Source: Opitutia bacterium
GTDB lineage: Bacteria; Verrucomicrobiota; Verrucomicrobiia; Opitutales; UBA953
Length of the DNA: 64,000 nt
Assembly (NCBI GenBank): GCA_003569245.1
Contig: BGOM01000010.1
Span: 1-64,000 of the forward strand
Reading direction: 5' to 3'
The position numbers and the translations under genes were made by a program. The notes below the pieces were generated by a model. It worked only from the letters and a program-made list of their open reading frames with translations, had not been told where the DNA came from and did no database searches. Below are positions 19,075-27,941 of this stretch, piece after piece. The first letter of the stretch is position 1; each line of letters opens with the position of its first letter.

Positions 19075-20520
19075 TTACTTGGCCGGAGCGGCGGGGACGT
19101 AGCGGAAGGCCGGGAAGCCCTTCAAGGCCTCCTTGGTTTCCGGGGCGATCGGGTAACCGAGTTGTCCGAAGAAATCGGCGACGTCCGCCTTGGCGGCCTG
19201 GCCGTAGCGCACCACGAAGCTGTTCTGCTTCGCGGCGAGGTCGCCCTTGCCCGGCGTCTGCGCGTAGGAGCGGAGCGTGGCGCGCAGCGGCTCCCAGCCG
19301 TGGGCGCGGATCAGCACCATGAAGGGAGCCAGCTGCTCGAACGCCCCGAGGTTCGGCGGGTTACCCAGGCGTTTGGCCATGTTGCCGTCCAGATCCTTGA
19401 CGGAACCGTGGCCGGTGCCGCGCGGCAGGCCGACCAGTTTCTCCATGCAATACAGCGAGAAGAAATTGCAGGTGACCTCCGTCTGTCCGGGGAAGGTCCA
19501 GTCGGTGCGCTGGTGGTTGTGGCCGAGCTCATGGAAGAAGCCCCAGTTGCCCTTGCTCGAGAGCTGGGCGAGGTCGACCATCGCGGGTTCGCTCGGGTTG
19601 ATGAAGCACATGAACGGGTAGCCCGAATGCATGAACCCGGCCGAGATCTGGACGTCGGGGACCACGCGCTCGGGCGCGAGACGGTCGAGCGCGACGAGGT
19701 CGTCCTGGAGCTCCATGGCCTTATCCCACCATTCGGTGATCGGCCTGGGGTCCGCGATCTTCTCGGCGGTCGCGCGGCGGACATGCAGGATGGCGTGTTT
19801 GGCGACGAAGGTGACCCACGGCGCCGGGCTGGTGGCGAGGGAGCGCTGCCAGCTCTCCGCGGTGTCCTTGCCGAGCACGAAGGTGGGCATGGCCACGGCG
19901 TTGCCGAACTCGAGCACGGCCGGTCCGGGCGGGGCGCCGGGCTTGGAGACGGCGGCTTTCCGGGCGCCGGTGTTCCGGACCTGGACGAAGAGCTGGCCGC
20001 CGAAGGCGTTGGCGACCAGGTTGTCACCCGGCTGCAGCTCGAAGGAACGCGTGATGACGGGGAAGCGCTGCCACTTGTCGAGTTTGAGCAGGCTGTCGCG
20101 ATGGCAGCCGATGATGACGCGGACGACGCGGCCTTCGGGCATCACGGGGGCTTTCACGGTGACGATCTCGCCGGGCGCGGCGTAGAGGCCCGTCTCTTGC
20201 CAGGCCTCGGGGCTGGTCGCGAGGTTGGGGGCGTTGTGAGCGTTGGTGTCCCAGCGGGCGACGAGCGTGGCGTCGAAGGGGACGGAGCGGTTGACCCGCG
20301 CCTTGCTCGCCACCGCCCCGGGGAAGTCCTTGGCGGCCGGGTGGGCGACGACCTGGGCCGGCGACGTGGCCATGTAGCCGTTGATCGCCTGATGCAGTTC
20401 GGGGCGCTCGGTCGCGGCGGGCTGGACGTAGGGAGCCTTCGGGCGCGGGACGATATCCTCGGGCTTGGGGGCGGCGACGGCCAGGGCGGCGAAGCCGAGC
20501 AGGGTGCAGGTACGGAGCAT
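19075..20520 (-). CDS. Secreted M60-like (enhancin-type) zinc metallopeptidase
   Basis: An exported 481-residue peptidase of the M60/enhancin-like family, whose members cleave mucin-type glycoproteins. After a signal peptide (MLRTCTLLGFAALAVAA) comes a beta domain (YAAPGEIVTVKAP) and then the gluzincin motif HELGHNHQ with zinc ligands His330 and His334 and catalytic Glu331. TEVTCNFFSLY downstream supplies the typical third zinc ligand region. The C-terminus (VADFFGQLGYPIAPETKEAL) matches the family's helical end. A longer paralogue lies at 21494-23575, separated only by purU. A 12-bp palindrome lies just upstream of the start. Confidence 0.87.
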   Translation of the reverse strand: MLRTCTLLGFAALAVAAPKPEDIVPRPKAPYVQPAATERPELHQAINGYMATSPAQVVAHPAAKDFPGAVASKARVNRSVPFDATLVARWDTNAHNAPNLATSPEAWQETGLYAAPGEIVTVKAPVMPEGRVVRVIIGCHRDSLLKLDKWQRFPVITRSFELQPGDNLVANAFGGQLFVQVRNTGARKAAVSKPGAPPGPAVLEFGNAVAMPTFVLGKDTAESWQRSLATSPAPWVTFVAKHAILHVRRATAEKIADPRPITEWWDKAMELQDDLVALDRLAPERVVPDVQISAGFMHSGYPFMCFINPSEPAMVDLAQLSSKGNWGFFHELGHNHQRTDWTFPGQTEVTCNFFSLYCMEKLVGLPRGTGHGSVKDLDGNMAKRLGNPPNLGAFEQLAPFMVLIRAHGWEPLRATLRSYAQTPGKGDLAAKQNSFVVRYGQAAKADVADFFGQLGYPIAPETKEALKGFPAFRYVPAAPAK

Positions 20521-20551
20521 GGGGGTGTCCGGATAGAACCCCCACCGAACG

Positions 20552-20563
20552 CGCTTTAAAGCG
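20552..20563. repeat. Perfect 12-bp palindrome CGCTTTAAAGCG
   Basis: CGCTTTAAAGCG lies 32 bases upstream of the minus-strand M60-like start and 31 bases downstream of the purU stop. Size and position suit an operator, but a small processed hairpin is also possible. No second copy was noticed in the window. Confidence 0.4.
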
Positions 20564-20593
20564 TAAAGAGCTATTGAGCGAAACCCGCCCTTA

Positions 20594-21448
20594 TCAGAAC
20601 ACCACGGTCTTGTTGTTCCCGGCCAGCAGCACGCGGTCCTCGACCACGGCGCGGAGCCCGCGGGCCAGCACGACCTTCTCGATGTCCTTGCCGAGCTGCA
20701 CCATGTCTTCCGGCGTGTCCGAGTGGTCGACGCGGATGACGTCCTGTTCGACGATCGGGCCTTCGTCCAGCTCCGGGGTGACGAAGTGACAGGTCGCGCC
20801 GATGAGTTTCACGCCGCGTCGGTGGGCCTGGTGGTAGGGCTTGGCGCCGGCGAAGGACGGCAGGAACGAGTGGTGGATGTTCAGGATCTTGCCGGCGAAG
20901 TCGCGGCAGAGCTGCTCGTCGAGCACCTGCATGTAGCGCGCCAGCACGATGAGGTCCGCCTGCTCGGCCCGGAAGATCGCCTCCATCCGCCGGTACGCCT
21001 CGGCCTTGTTCTCCGGCGTGACCGGGATGTGGTGGAAGGGGATGCCGTGGGCCTCGACGACCTTGCGGTGCGCCTCGTGGTTCGAGATGACGCAGGGTAC
21101 GACGAAGCGGAAGTCCTGGGAAACCTGTCGCGCGAGGAGATCGTAGAGGCAGTGCTCCTGCTTGGAGCAAAGGATCACCACGCGGCGCGGGCGGTCGGAG
21201 TCCGACAGCGTCCAGTCCATGCCGAAGCGCTCGGCCAGGGGGCGGAAGCGCTCACCGAACTCGGCCGCCGGAAAGTCGAGCGAGTCGGCTTCGATCTCGA
21301 CCCGCATGAAGAAGCGGCGGAGCTCCGCCTCGGTGTGCTGGCTGGCCTCGGTGATGGAGCCCCGATGGCGGGCGACGAAGCCGGCGACCTCGGCGACGAT
21401 GCCGGTGGTGTCGGGGCAGGAGAAACTGAGGGTCAGTCGGCGGGCCAT
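20594..21448 (-). CDS. purU: Formyltetrahydrofolate deformylase
   Basis: Hydrolyses 10-formyl-tetrahydrofolate to tetrahydrofolate and formate, balancing one-carbon pools and supplying formate for purine synthesis. The 284-residue length is typical. The N-terminal 80 residues form an ACT domain (LTLSFSCPDTTGIVAEVAGF). The C-terminal formyltransferase-fold domain has NHEAHRKVVEAHGIPFHHIP, ARYMQVLD and the catalytic block KILNIHHSFLPSF with GATCHFVTPELDEGPI. The ATG at 21448 fits the family start. It is flanked on both sides by M60-like peptidase genes on the same strand with gaps of 73 and 45 bases, so its own promoter is not evident. Confidence 0.95.
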   Translation of the reverse strand: MARRLTLSFSCPDTTGIVAEVAGFVARHRGSITEASQHTEAELRRFFMRVEIEADSLDFPAAEFGERFRPLAERFGMDWTLSDSDRPRRVVILCSKQEHCLYDLLARQVSQDFRFVVPCVISNHEAHRKVVEAHGIPFHHIPVTPENKAEAYRRMEAIFRAEQADLIVLARYMQVLDEQLCRDFAGKILNIHHSFLPSFAGAKPYHQAHRRGVKLIGATCHFVTPELDEGPIVEQDVIRVDHSDTPEDMVQLGKDIEKVVLARGLRAVVEDRVLLAGNNKTVVF

Positions 21449-21493
21449 GATGGGATAAGGGGAAGGGCAGGTGCTCGGGTCAAGCCGGGGTGC

Positions 21494-23575
21494 CTACTGG
21501 GCGTTGCCCGTGTTGTTGTCGCCTTGCTTCTCGTCGGCGCCGGCCATGGCCTCGTTCTTGGAGCCGAACAAAGGCCCCGTGCTCTTCTTGGCGCCCGGCT
21601 TGGCCGGCGGGAAGTTGGCCGGCATCCAGGGTTTGAGGACGCCGAGCGACGTTTTCATCGAGTCGGTGTAAGGCCAGTTGAAGTTGGCGAAGTAAGGCCC
21701 GAGGTTGTGGCCGACCTCCTTGGACCAGGTGCGCACGAAGATGTCCTTCTTGCGCTCGTCGGAGTCCGACTTGGAGAGGGCGCCGAGGGCTTCCTTGATC
21801 TTCTTCTCCTCCTTGGCGATCTCGGCCATGCGCGCCTCGGCGGCGACCTTGTCCGCGTCTTTCTTTTCCCGCAGGGCGGTCTTGATCTTGCGCTCGAGCT
21901 CATGCTTTTCCTTGTCGAGCGCCTCCTGCTGCTTCTCGACCTCGCGGCCGGCGAGACCGAGGTTCTTCCTCACCAGACCGTCGGCCTTGCGGATATCGCG
22001 GCGGTCGGACAGCGTCTCGAAGGTGTCGCGCAGGCTCTGCCAGCCGAACTGTTTCACCGGGAAATAGTACTGCGCGAGCAGGTGGAAAGGCGAGGCTGCG
22101 TGGGCCTTCGGATCCAGCGCCATCTCGGCCGCCATCACCGCGAGGTCCTCACCGTGTCCCTCGCCGAGCTTCTTGCCGGAGATCTTCTCCATGCAGTAGA
22201 GCGAGAAGAGGTTGTTGGTGACCTCGGTGTAGCCCGAGTAGGTCCAGAGGCTCGACTGGTGGTTATGCCCGAGCTCGTGGTAGAAGCCCCAGTTGCCCTC
22301 GGTCTTCAGTTTCCGGACGTTCACCGAGTCCTTGGCGCTGTCCAGGTAGCACTTGATCGGGTAGCCGGAGTGCATCCAACCGATGGAGATCTCGGCGTCG
22401 GAGACGACGCGCTCGGCCGAACGGCGGGTCCCCCAGGCGGCCAGCCAGTCGCAGGCGTCGACGGTCTCCATCCAGGTCGTCATCAGTTCCTGGGCCTCGG
22501 CGAAGGGCAGTTCGCGGATGTATTTCGACGGCACGGAGACGACCATGTGGTCGCTCACCATCTCGGCCCACGGGGCCGGCGCCAGGCGACGGTTCTCCCA
22601 TTCGGCGCGGGTGGTCTTGCCGTGGATGAAGATCGGGGCCTCGACGGCGCCGACGATCTCGACGCGGATCTGGTCGCGGGATTTCGCGTTCTTCTCGCCG
22701 CCGGGGACGTCGATGTAGATCGGTCCGCCGAACGGGTTCGCCAGTTCCACGGTACGTTTGTCGAGGGCGACCGAATTACAGATGACCGGGAAGCGATGCC
22801 AGCTCTCGCGCTTCGTCGCCCCGACGATGTCGTCGGAGTGGCAACCGATGCGCGCGACCAGCCCGAGGTCGGCGTCGCCCGAGGAAAGGCGGAAGGTGAT
22901 GCGTTCGCCCGGGGCCGCGTACGTGCCGGTCGAGTGCCAGCGCGAGCGGTTGAGCGGCAGGTTGACGGCCGTGATCACGCGGTCGGCGGGCTCGAGCACC
23001 GGACCGGGGAATTTGTCGGCGTCAGGGTGGGGGACACAACGGTCCGGATCGAGGCCGGCCCAATACTCATCGACGGTCTGGCGGATCTTTGCGCGCAGCC
23101 TGCTGTCCCCGGAAGGCACGGCCAGCGGGCTGTCCGGGGAGGCGCGGAGCTCGTGGGCGGCCTTGACCTCCTTGGTGAGGCGCGCCGGGTCGCCGACGTG
23201 CGCCTTCACCAGCCGGGTCGAGACGGTCTTGTAGAAGCGATTGTATTTCAGGGCCTCTTCCTTCACCTCGGGGACCGGCTTCATCGGCTTGGGCGGTTCG
23301 TTCATCACCACCGGGGGCGGCGGAGGCGGCGGGGGCGTTTGGTCGACCACGACGACCTTGGTTTCCTCCTTGGGGATCACCTTGGGCGTCTCGGGCGGAG
23401 GGGTTTCGACCACCGGCGGCGGCACGGCGGACTCGTTGAGCCGGCTGTGCAGGAGGAAGCCGGCCACGGCCAGCAAAGAGAGGAGCAGGCACCAGTACAG
23501 CGGGCTGCTGGTGAAGCCCGGCGACTCGGGCGGGGGGGTCGAGCGTCGACCGGGGCGGCGGGGCTGGATGGCCAT
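21494..23575 (-). CDS. Membrane-anchored M60-like metallopeptidase with proline-rich stalk
   Basis: A 693-residue relative of the M60-like gene at 19075. Instead of a cleaved signal it has a short basic cytoplasmic part, one membrane helix (SPLYWCLLLSLLAVAGFLLH) and a proline-rich stalk (PPPVVETPPPETP, a run of eight prolines). This would place the catalytic domain in the periplasm or outside. The active-site motif is HELGHNHQ (His433, Glu434, His437) with TEVTNNLFSLY. An inserted Lys/Glu-rich coiled coil (EVEKQQEALDKEKHELERKI) of about 80 residues lies near the C-terminal third and is absent from the shorter paralogue. The C-terminus (VGHNLGPYFANFNWPYTDSM) is family-like. It is divergent from leuC. 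Confidence 0.85.
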   Translation of the reverse strand: MAIQPRRPGRRSTPPPESPGFTSSPLYWCLLLSLLAVAGFLLHSRLNESAVPPPVVETPPPETPKVIPKEETKVVVVDQTPPPPPPPPVVMNEPPKPMKPVPEVKEEALKYNRFYKTVSTRLVKAHVGDPARLTKEVKAAHELRASPDSPLAVPSGDSRLRAKIRQTVDEYWAGLDPDRCVPHPDADKFPGPVLEPADRVITAVNLPLNRSRWHSTGTYAAPGERITFRLSSGDADLGLVARIGCHSDDIVGATKRESWHRFPVICNSVALDKRTVELANPFGGPIYIDVPGGEKNAKSRDQIRVEIVGAVEAPIFIHGKTTRAEWENRRLAPAPWAEMVSDHMVVSVPSKYIRELPFAEAQELMTTWMETVDACDWLAAWGTRRSAERVVSDAEISIGWMHSGYPIKCYLDSAKDSVNVRKLKTEGNWGFYHELGHNHQSSLWTYSGYTEVTNNLFSLYCMEKISGKKLGEGHGEDLAVMAAEMALDPKAHAASPFHLLAQYYFPVKQFGWQSLRDTFETLSDRRDIRKADGLVRKNLGLAGREVEKQQEALDKEKHELERKIKTALREKKDADKVAAEARMAEIAKEEKKIKEALGALSKSDSDERKKDIFVRTWSKEVGHNLGPYFANFNWPYTDSMKTSLGVLKPWMPANFPPAKPGAKKSTGPLFGSKNEAMAGADEKQGDNNTGNAQ

Positions 23576-23606
23576 CGGGATGTTTTTTGCCCTTCTTTGG
23601 CGGGAG

Positions 23607-23633
23607 GGTCAACCCATGCCTGTGGGATTGACC
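23607..23633 (+). promoter_or_regulatory. Stem-loop overlapping a candidate leuC promoter
   Basis: Ten base pairs (23607-23616 with 23623-23633) with one bulged A and a 6-base loop (TGCCTG). The right arm ends in TTGACC (23628-23633), which could be a -35 element, with TACGTT at 23650-23655 as a weak -10 after a 16-base spacer. Position between the divergent peptidase gene and leuC suits an operator or leader hairpin. The promoter reading is tentative. Confidence 0.4.
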
Positions 23634-23676
23634 GCCTCGCCCCCAGTCCTACGTTGACCCCTCACCTTTACCGCCG

Positions 23677-25083
23677 ATGGCCAAGACCTTATTCCAGAAA
23701 GTTTGGGAAGCGCATACCGTGCGCCAGCTGCCGAACGGGCAGACCCAGTTGTTCATCGGCACGCACCTGATCCACGAGGTGACGAGCCCCCAGGCCTTCG
23801 GCATGCTCCGGGACCTGGGCCTCAAGGTGAAGTACCCCCAGCGGACCTTCGCCACGGTCGACCACATCGTCCCGACCAATGAGCTCAAGGAGCCCTATTC
23901 CGACCCGATCGCCCAGGAGATGATCGAGGCCCTCCGCAAGAACACCAAGGACTTCGGTATCCGCTTCTTCGACACCAACACCGGCACCCAAGGCATCGTC
24001 CACATGGTCGGACCGGAGCAGGGTATCACCCAGCCGGGCACGACCATCGCCTGCGGCGATTCGCACACCGCCACCCATGGCGCTTTCGGGGCCATCGCCT
24101 TCGGTATCGGCACCACGCAGGTCCGCGACGTGCTCGCGACCCAGACGCTCGCCCTCAGCCCCCTGAAGGTGCGTCGCATCGAGGTCAACGGACAGCTCGC
24201 CCCCGGCGTCTACGCCAAGGACGTCATCCTCCACATCATCCGCGTCCTCGGCGTCAACGGCGGCATCGGCTACGCCTACGAGTACGCCGGCTCGACCTTC
24301 GACAACTTCTCCCTCGAGGAGCGCATGACGGTCTGCAACATGTCCATCGAAGGCGGCGCCCGCTGCGGTTACGTCAACCCGGACCAGAAGACCTTCGATT
24401 ACATCAAGGGTAAGCCCTACGCCCCGAAGGCCGCCGACTGGGATGCCGCCGTGGCCCGCTGGAAGTCCTTCGCCTCCGATCCCGGCTGCGCCTACGACGA
24501 CGTCGTCAAGTTCGACGCCGCCGCGATCCGCCCGACCGTCACCTGGGGCATCACGCCGGGCCAGGCCGTCTTCATCGACGAGAAGATGCCCGCGCTCGAG
24601 ACCCTCAACGCCGCCGACCGCGCCACCGCGGAGGACGCCTACAAGCACATGAAGCTGTCGCCCGACACGGCGATCAAGGGCACCAAGGTCGACGTCTGCT
24701 TCCTCGGCTCCTGCACCAACGGCCGCATCTCCGACCTCCGCGAGGCGGCCAAGTACCTCAAGGGCCGCAAGGTCAGCCCGACCGTGAAGGCGATCGTCGT
24801 CCCCGGCTCGCAGCTCACCGCCATCCAGGCCGTCCACGAGGGTCTCGACAAGGTCTTCACCGAGGCGGGCTTCGAATGGCGCGGCGCGGGTTGCTCCATG
24901 TGCCTCGCGATGAATCCCGACAAGCTCGTCGGCGACCAGCTCTGCGCGAGCTCCTCGAACCGCAACTTCAAGGGCCGCCAGGGTTCCCAGACCGGGCGCA
25001 CCGTGCTGATGAGCCCGATCATGGTCATCGCCGCCGCCATCACCGGCCAGGTCGCCGACGCCCGCGAAGTCTTCAAGGTCTGA
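23677..25083 (+). CDS. leuC: 3-isopropylmalate dehydratase large subunit
   Basis: With LeuD it isomerises 2-isopropylmalate to 3-isopropylmalate in leucine synthesis. The 468-residue aconitase-family protein has the N-terminus [15 protein letters not shown], the block [20 protein letters not shown], and 4Fe-4S cysteines in [14 protein letters not shown] and [13 protein letters not shown]. The ATG at 23677 matches the family start. A candidate promoter and stem-loop lie 40-70 bases upstream. Its stop overlaps the start of an unknown small gene (TGATG), which separates it from leuD, so the three genes are translationally coupled or nearly so. Confidence 0.96.
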   Translation: MAKTLFQKVWEAHTVRQLPNGQTQLFIGTHLIHEVTSPQAFGMLRDLGLKVKYPQRTFATVDHIVPTNELKEPYSDPIAQEMIEALRKNTKDFGIRFFDTNTGTQGIVHMVGPEQGITQPGTTIACGDSHTATHGAFGAIAFGIGTTQVRDVLATQTLALSPLKVRRIEVNGQLAPGVYAKDVILHIIRVLGVNGGIGYAYEYAGSTFDNFSLEERMTVCNMSIEGGARCGYVNPDQKTFDYIKGKPYAPKAADWDAAVARWKSFASDPGCAYDDVVKFDAAAIRPTVTWGITPGQAVFIDEKMPALETLNAADRATAEDAYKHMKLSPDTAIKGTKVDVCFLGSCTNGRISDLREAAKYLKGRKVSPTVKAIVVPGSQLTAIQAVHEGLDKVFTEAGFEWRGAGCSMCLAMNPDKLVGDQLCASSSNRNFKGRQGSQTGRTVLMSPIMVIAAAITGQVADAREVFKV

Positions 25084-25364
25084 TGTCCGCCTCCGCCGTC
25101 ACCCGTGTGCTCGCGCGCGTCGCCCAGGGCGACGCCGTGCCGGCCGCGTGCGCCGCGGAGGGGCTCGCCTGCCGGGCCGACGTCACCGTCGACGCCCATT
25201 ACGACGGCAAGCCGGTCTGCACCGTGACCCTCCCGTGGGTCGTGGCCGGGCACGCCCTGCTGTTCGCCGACGACTCCGTGGCCGCCGCCGTGGCCGAGGA
25301 GCGTCTGCGTTCCCTCGCCGATTCCCTCGCCATGCCCGTCTGCATCGTCCGCCGGGCCGCCTGA
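25083..25364 (+). CDS. Small protein of unknown function coupled between leuC and leuD
   Basis: A 93-residue protein, family not recognised. The start overlaps the leuC stop (TGATG) and leuD follows after 26 bases, so it is part of the leu operon. Sequence: helix (TRVLARVAQGDAVPAACAAE), a strand-rich middle (LACRADVTVDAHYDGKPVCT), a hydrophobic core (PWVVAGHALLFADD) and a C-terminal helix with MPVCIVRR. Four cysteines sit near predicted strands. There is no signal peptide and no membrane helix. It is not a fragment of LeuC or LeuD, since both are complete. A role in isopropylmalate dehydratase assembly or regulation is possible but only inferred from position. Confidence 0.7.
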   Translation: MSASAVTRVLARVAQGDAVPAACAAEGLACRADVTVDAHYDGKPVCTVTLPWVVAGHALLFADDSVAAAVAEERLRSLADSLAMPVCIVRRAA

Positions 25365-25390
25365 ACTCCCTTCCCCCGAAACTTCCTCCC

Positions 25391-26011
<621 letters not shown>

Positions 26012-26049
26012 ACCGGCTCCGGCTCCCCTGGGCGGCGCATCCGTCGGGC

Positions 26050-26850
26050 TTAGAGCCCGAAAAGTTTCCGCATGCCGCGGACCGTCTCCTGGTGCCCGGC
26101 CGGCGTGTTCGCCTCCCAGCGTCGCAGGTAGGCCGCGAAGGGCTCGTTGTCCGGGCGGGCCGTGGCGTTGAGCCAGCGAAAGGCGGCCCAGCGCTCCGGC
26201 TTCTCCTCCAGGTAGGGCAGCAGCGCCAGCGCGATCGCGCCGTTCAATTCGCGTTCGGTCGCGTTGGCCCGGAACTCCGCCTCGTGGTCCCGGTAGAAGC
26301 GGGCAAGCCCCTTGCTCGTGAACTCGTCCTTGTAGGTGCGCTTGGCGATCACGTCTCCGGCGTACTTGCCCAACGCGGGCGCGTAGCTCGCCCAGTTCGG
26401 GTAGGGCGGCTTGCTCGCCCAGGTCTTGGCCATCGCGCGCAGGCAGAAGAGTGAGGCGGTTTCGCAGACGGATTCCTCGAACCACTGATTGTGCGTCGGG
26501 CCTGGTTGGAAGCCGCAGTGCACATGCCCGAACTCGTGCGCGACCTGGTAGGCGTATTGCGACCAGAAGGTCTTGTGGGTGTCGAGCCGCACGACGACCT
26601 CGCGTCGGTCGTTGCGCTGGAAGAGCGTGATCGGCCCCTTGGTCCCGCGGATGATGACGACGTTCTCGGTGGGGAGTTCCGGGCAGAAGCGTTGCAGTTC
26701 GCCCACCGCCGAGAGGCAGACGGCCGCGATGTCCGCTTCGCGGGCCTCGAAGCCGTTCGCCTCGACCCGGATCGTCCCGCGGCGCGCGGGGAGGTCGGCG
26801 GCGGTGGTTCCGGCCGTGACGGCGAGCAGGAGCAGGGCCAGCGGGCGCAT
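26050..26850 (-). CDS. Secreted putative zinc metallopeptidase (HEFGH)
   Basis: A 266-residue exported protein, not assigned to a named family with certainty. After a signal peptide (MRPLALLLLAVTAGTTAA), residues of about 30-80 include ENVVIIRGTKGPITLF. A zinc-peptidase motif HEFGH follows (His105, Glu106, His109) with WFEESVCETASLFCLRAM downstream, where the first glutamates could give the third zinc ligand as in gluzincins. The layout resembles basic secretory or DUF1570-type peptidases. It starts 2 bases after the stop of the upstream secreted protein, so the two are one transcription unit. Target unknown. Confidence 0.7.
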   Translation of the reverse strand: MRPLALLLLAVTAGTTAADLPARRGTIRVEANGFEAREADIAAVCLSAVGELQRFCPELPTENVVIIRGTKGPITLFQRNDRREVVVRLDTHKTFWSQYAYQVAHEFGHVHCGFQPGPTHNQWFEESVCETASLFCLRAMAKTWASKPPYPNWASYAPALGKYAGDVIAKRTYKDEFTSKGLARFYRDHEAEFRANATERELNGAIALALLPYLEEKPERWAAFRWLNATARPDNEPFAAYLRRWEANTPAGHQETVRGMRKLFGL

Positions 26851-26852
26851 CC

Positions 26853-27806
26853 TTATTTGGCCGGCGCGGGCGGATCGCCCGGGGTGACGGGGAGGAGGGG
26901 GAATTGCCACTTCTCGCGAATCAGGATCTCGTTGTGCAGCTTGCACACCACTTCCTTGCCGCCCTCCGCGAGTTCGGTGGACATGATCGCCGGGGAGGCC
27001 GGACCCTGGTTCTTCGGGTAGTTGACCTGTAACTTCTTCACCTCGACGGCCTGGCCGTTGATCCGGGGCATGCCGATGCGTACCTCGAGTTTGGGCAGTT
27101 CGGCGATGACCACCTTCTTCCCTCCGTAGATCTCGATGAAGGCCGAATGGGTCCCCCAGAACTTGAGCGTCCGGCCCGGGAACTTGAGCGAGGTGATGAA
27201 GATGGTCTGGTTGGTCGACTTCTCCGTGAGGAACGCGCCGACCCAGGTCCACTCCTTGCCGTCCTTGTCCTTCTCGTAGGTCAACTTGCGAACCGCGTAG
27301 GTGTAGGTGCCGGCCTTCCAGGGGAAGGGGCGCCGGCCGGAGGCGAAATCGCCCTCGTAGCCGGCGGCTTCGGTCAGGCCATTGAGCGCCGGGCGGACGA
27401 AGGAGGTGTCGAGGTCCTTGTTGCCCCAGCGGGAGAAGATCGCGCCCTTGCCTTTGTGGTAGGCGCCCTGCGGGCTCGCGTCCGACACCGGGTTGCCGCC
27501 GATGTTGGTCTGGATGCCGCCGTAGAAGTTCGTGTCGTTCAGCTGGCCGAGCCCGATCGGCGCGATGTAGAGGTTGAGCTTGGCCGGGTCGACGTCGTCG
27601 CTGATCGTCACGTCGATCTCCAGGGACTCGAAGTCTGGCGTCTCGGGGATGCTCCACCAGAGGTTGACCATGTGCCACGGCAGTTTCGTCTTTTCGTTCG
27701 GGAGCGGGCGTTCGATCGGGGTCGCGGTGATGACCTTGGGTTGGGCCTCCTCAGCGCCAAGGAGGCCGGCGGCGGTCAGCACGAGCAGGAGGGGAAGGGC
27801 GCGCAT
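26853..27806 (-). CDS. Secreted protein, possibly DUF3472-like
   Basis: A 317-residue exported protein with a signal peptide (MRALPLLLVLTAAGLLGAEE). The mature part is beta-rich, with LNLYIAPIGLGQLNDTNFYG, KGAIFSRWGN and WKAGTYTYAVRKLTYEKD. Phrases about a nearly identical view of a folded sheet (GGIQTNIGG, AIFSRWG) recall DUF3472/DUF5077 proteins, but I cannot confirm the family. No catalytic motif is visible. It is the first gene of a two-gene unit with the putative metallopeptidase. Its promoter must lie between 27807 and the terminator at 27893. Confidence 0.65.
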   Translation of the reverse strand: MRALPLLLVLTAAGLLGAEEAQPKVITATPIERPLPNEKTKLPWHMVNLWWSIPETPDFESLEIDVTISDDVDPAKLNLYIAPIGLGQLNDTNFYGGIQTNIGGNPVSDASPQGAYHKGKGAIFSRWGNKDLDTSFVRPALNGLTEAAGYEGDFASGRRPFPWKAGTYTYAVRKLTYEKDKDGKEWTWVGAFLTEKSTNQTIFITSLKFPGRTLKFWGTHSAFIEIYGGKKVVIAELPKLEVRIGMPRINGQAVEVKKLQVNYPKNQGPASPAIMSTELAEGGKEVVCKLHNEILIREKWQFPLLPVTPGDPPAPAK

Positions 27807-27892
27807 GGGGGTGGGTTCAACCTAAGCTCACCGCACCCCGTGACCAGCCGGATAACTGAGGGAAACCCGTCGTTTGGAGGTGTTCCGAGCAA

Positions 27893-27920
27893 CAAAAAGG
27901 GCTGCCCGTAGGCAGCCCTT
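27893..27920 (-). terminator. Intrinsic terminator after sucD
   Basis: On the minus strand a perfect 10-bp stem (27911-27920 with 27897-27906, loop TACG) is followed by a T run (27893-27896 and the adjoining stem bases). It lies 21 bases downstream of the sucD stop. This is the clearest intrinsic terminator in the window and closes the pyrH-frr-sucC-sucD run. Confidence 0.85.
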
Positions 27921-27941
27921 GAATGGCGAAGGGTGCGTTCC

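Noticed and set aside
20723-23770. 1015-residue + strand open frame
   Set aside because: Antisense to purU and the second M60-like gene; composition is Gly/Val/Arg/His-rich without any domain, typical of antisense frames in high-GC DNA.
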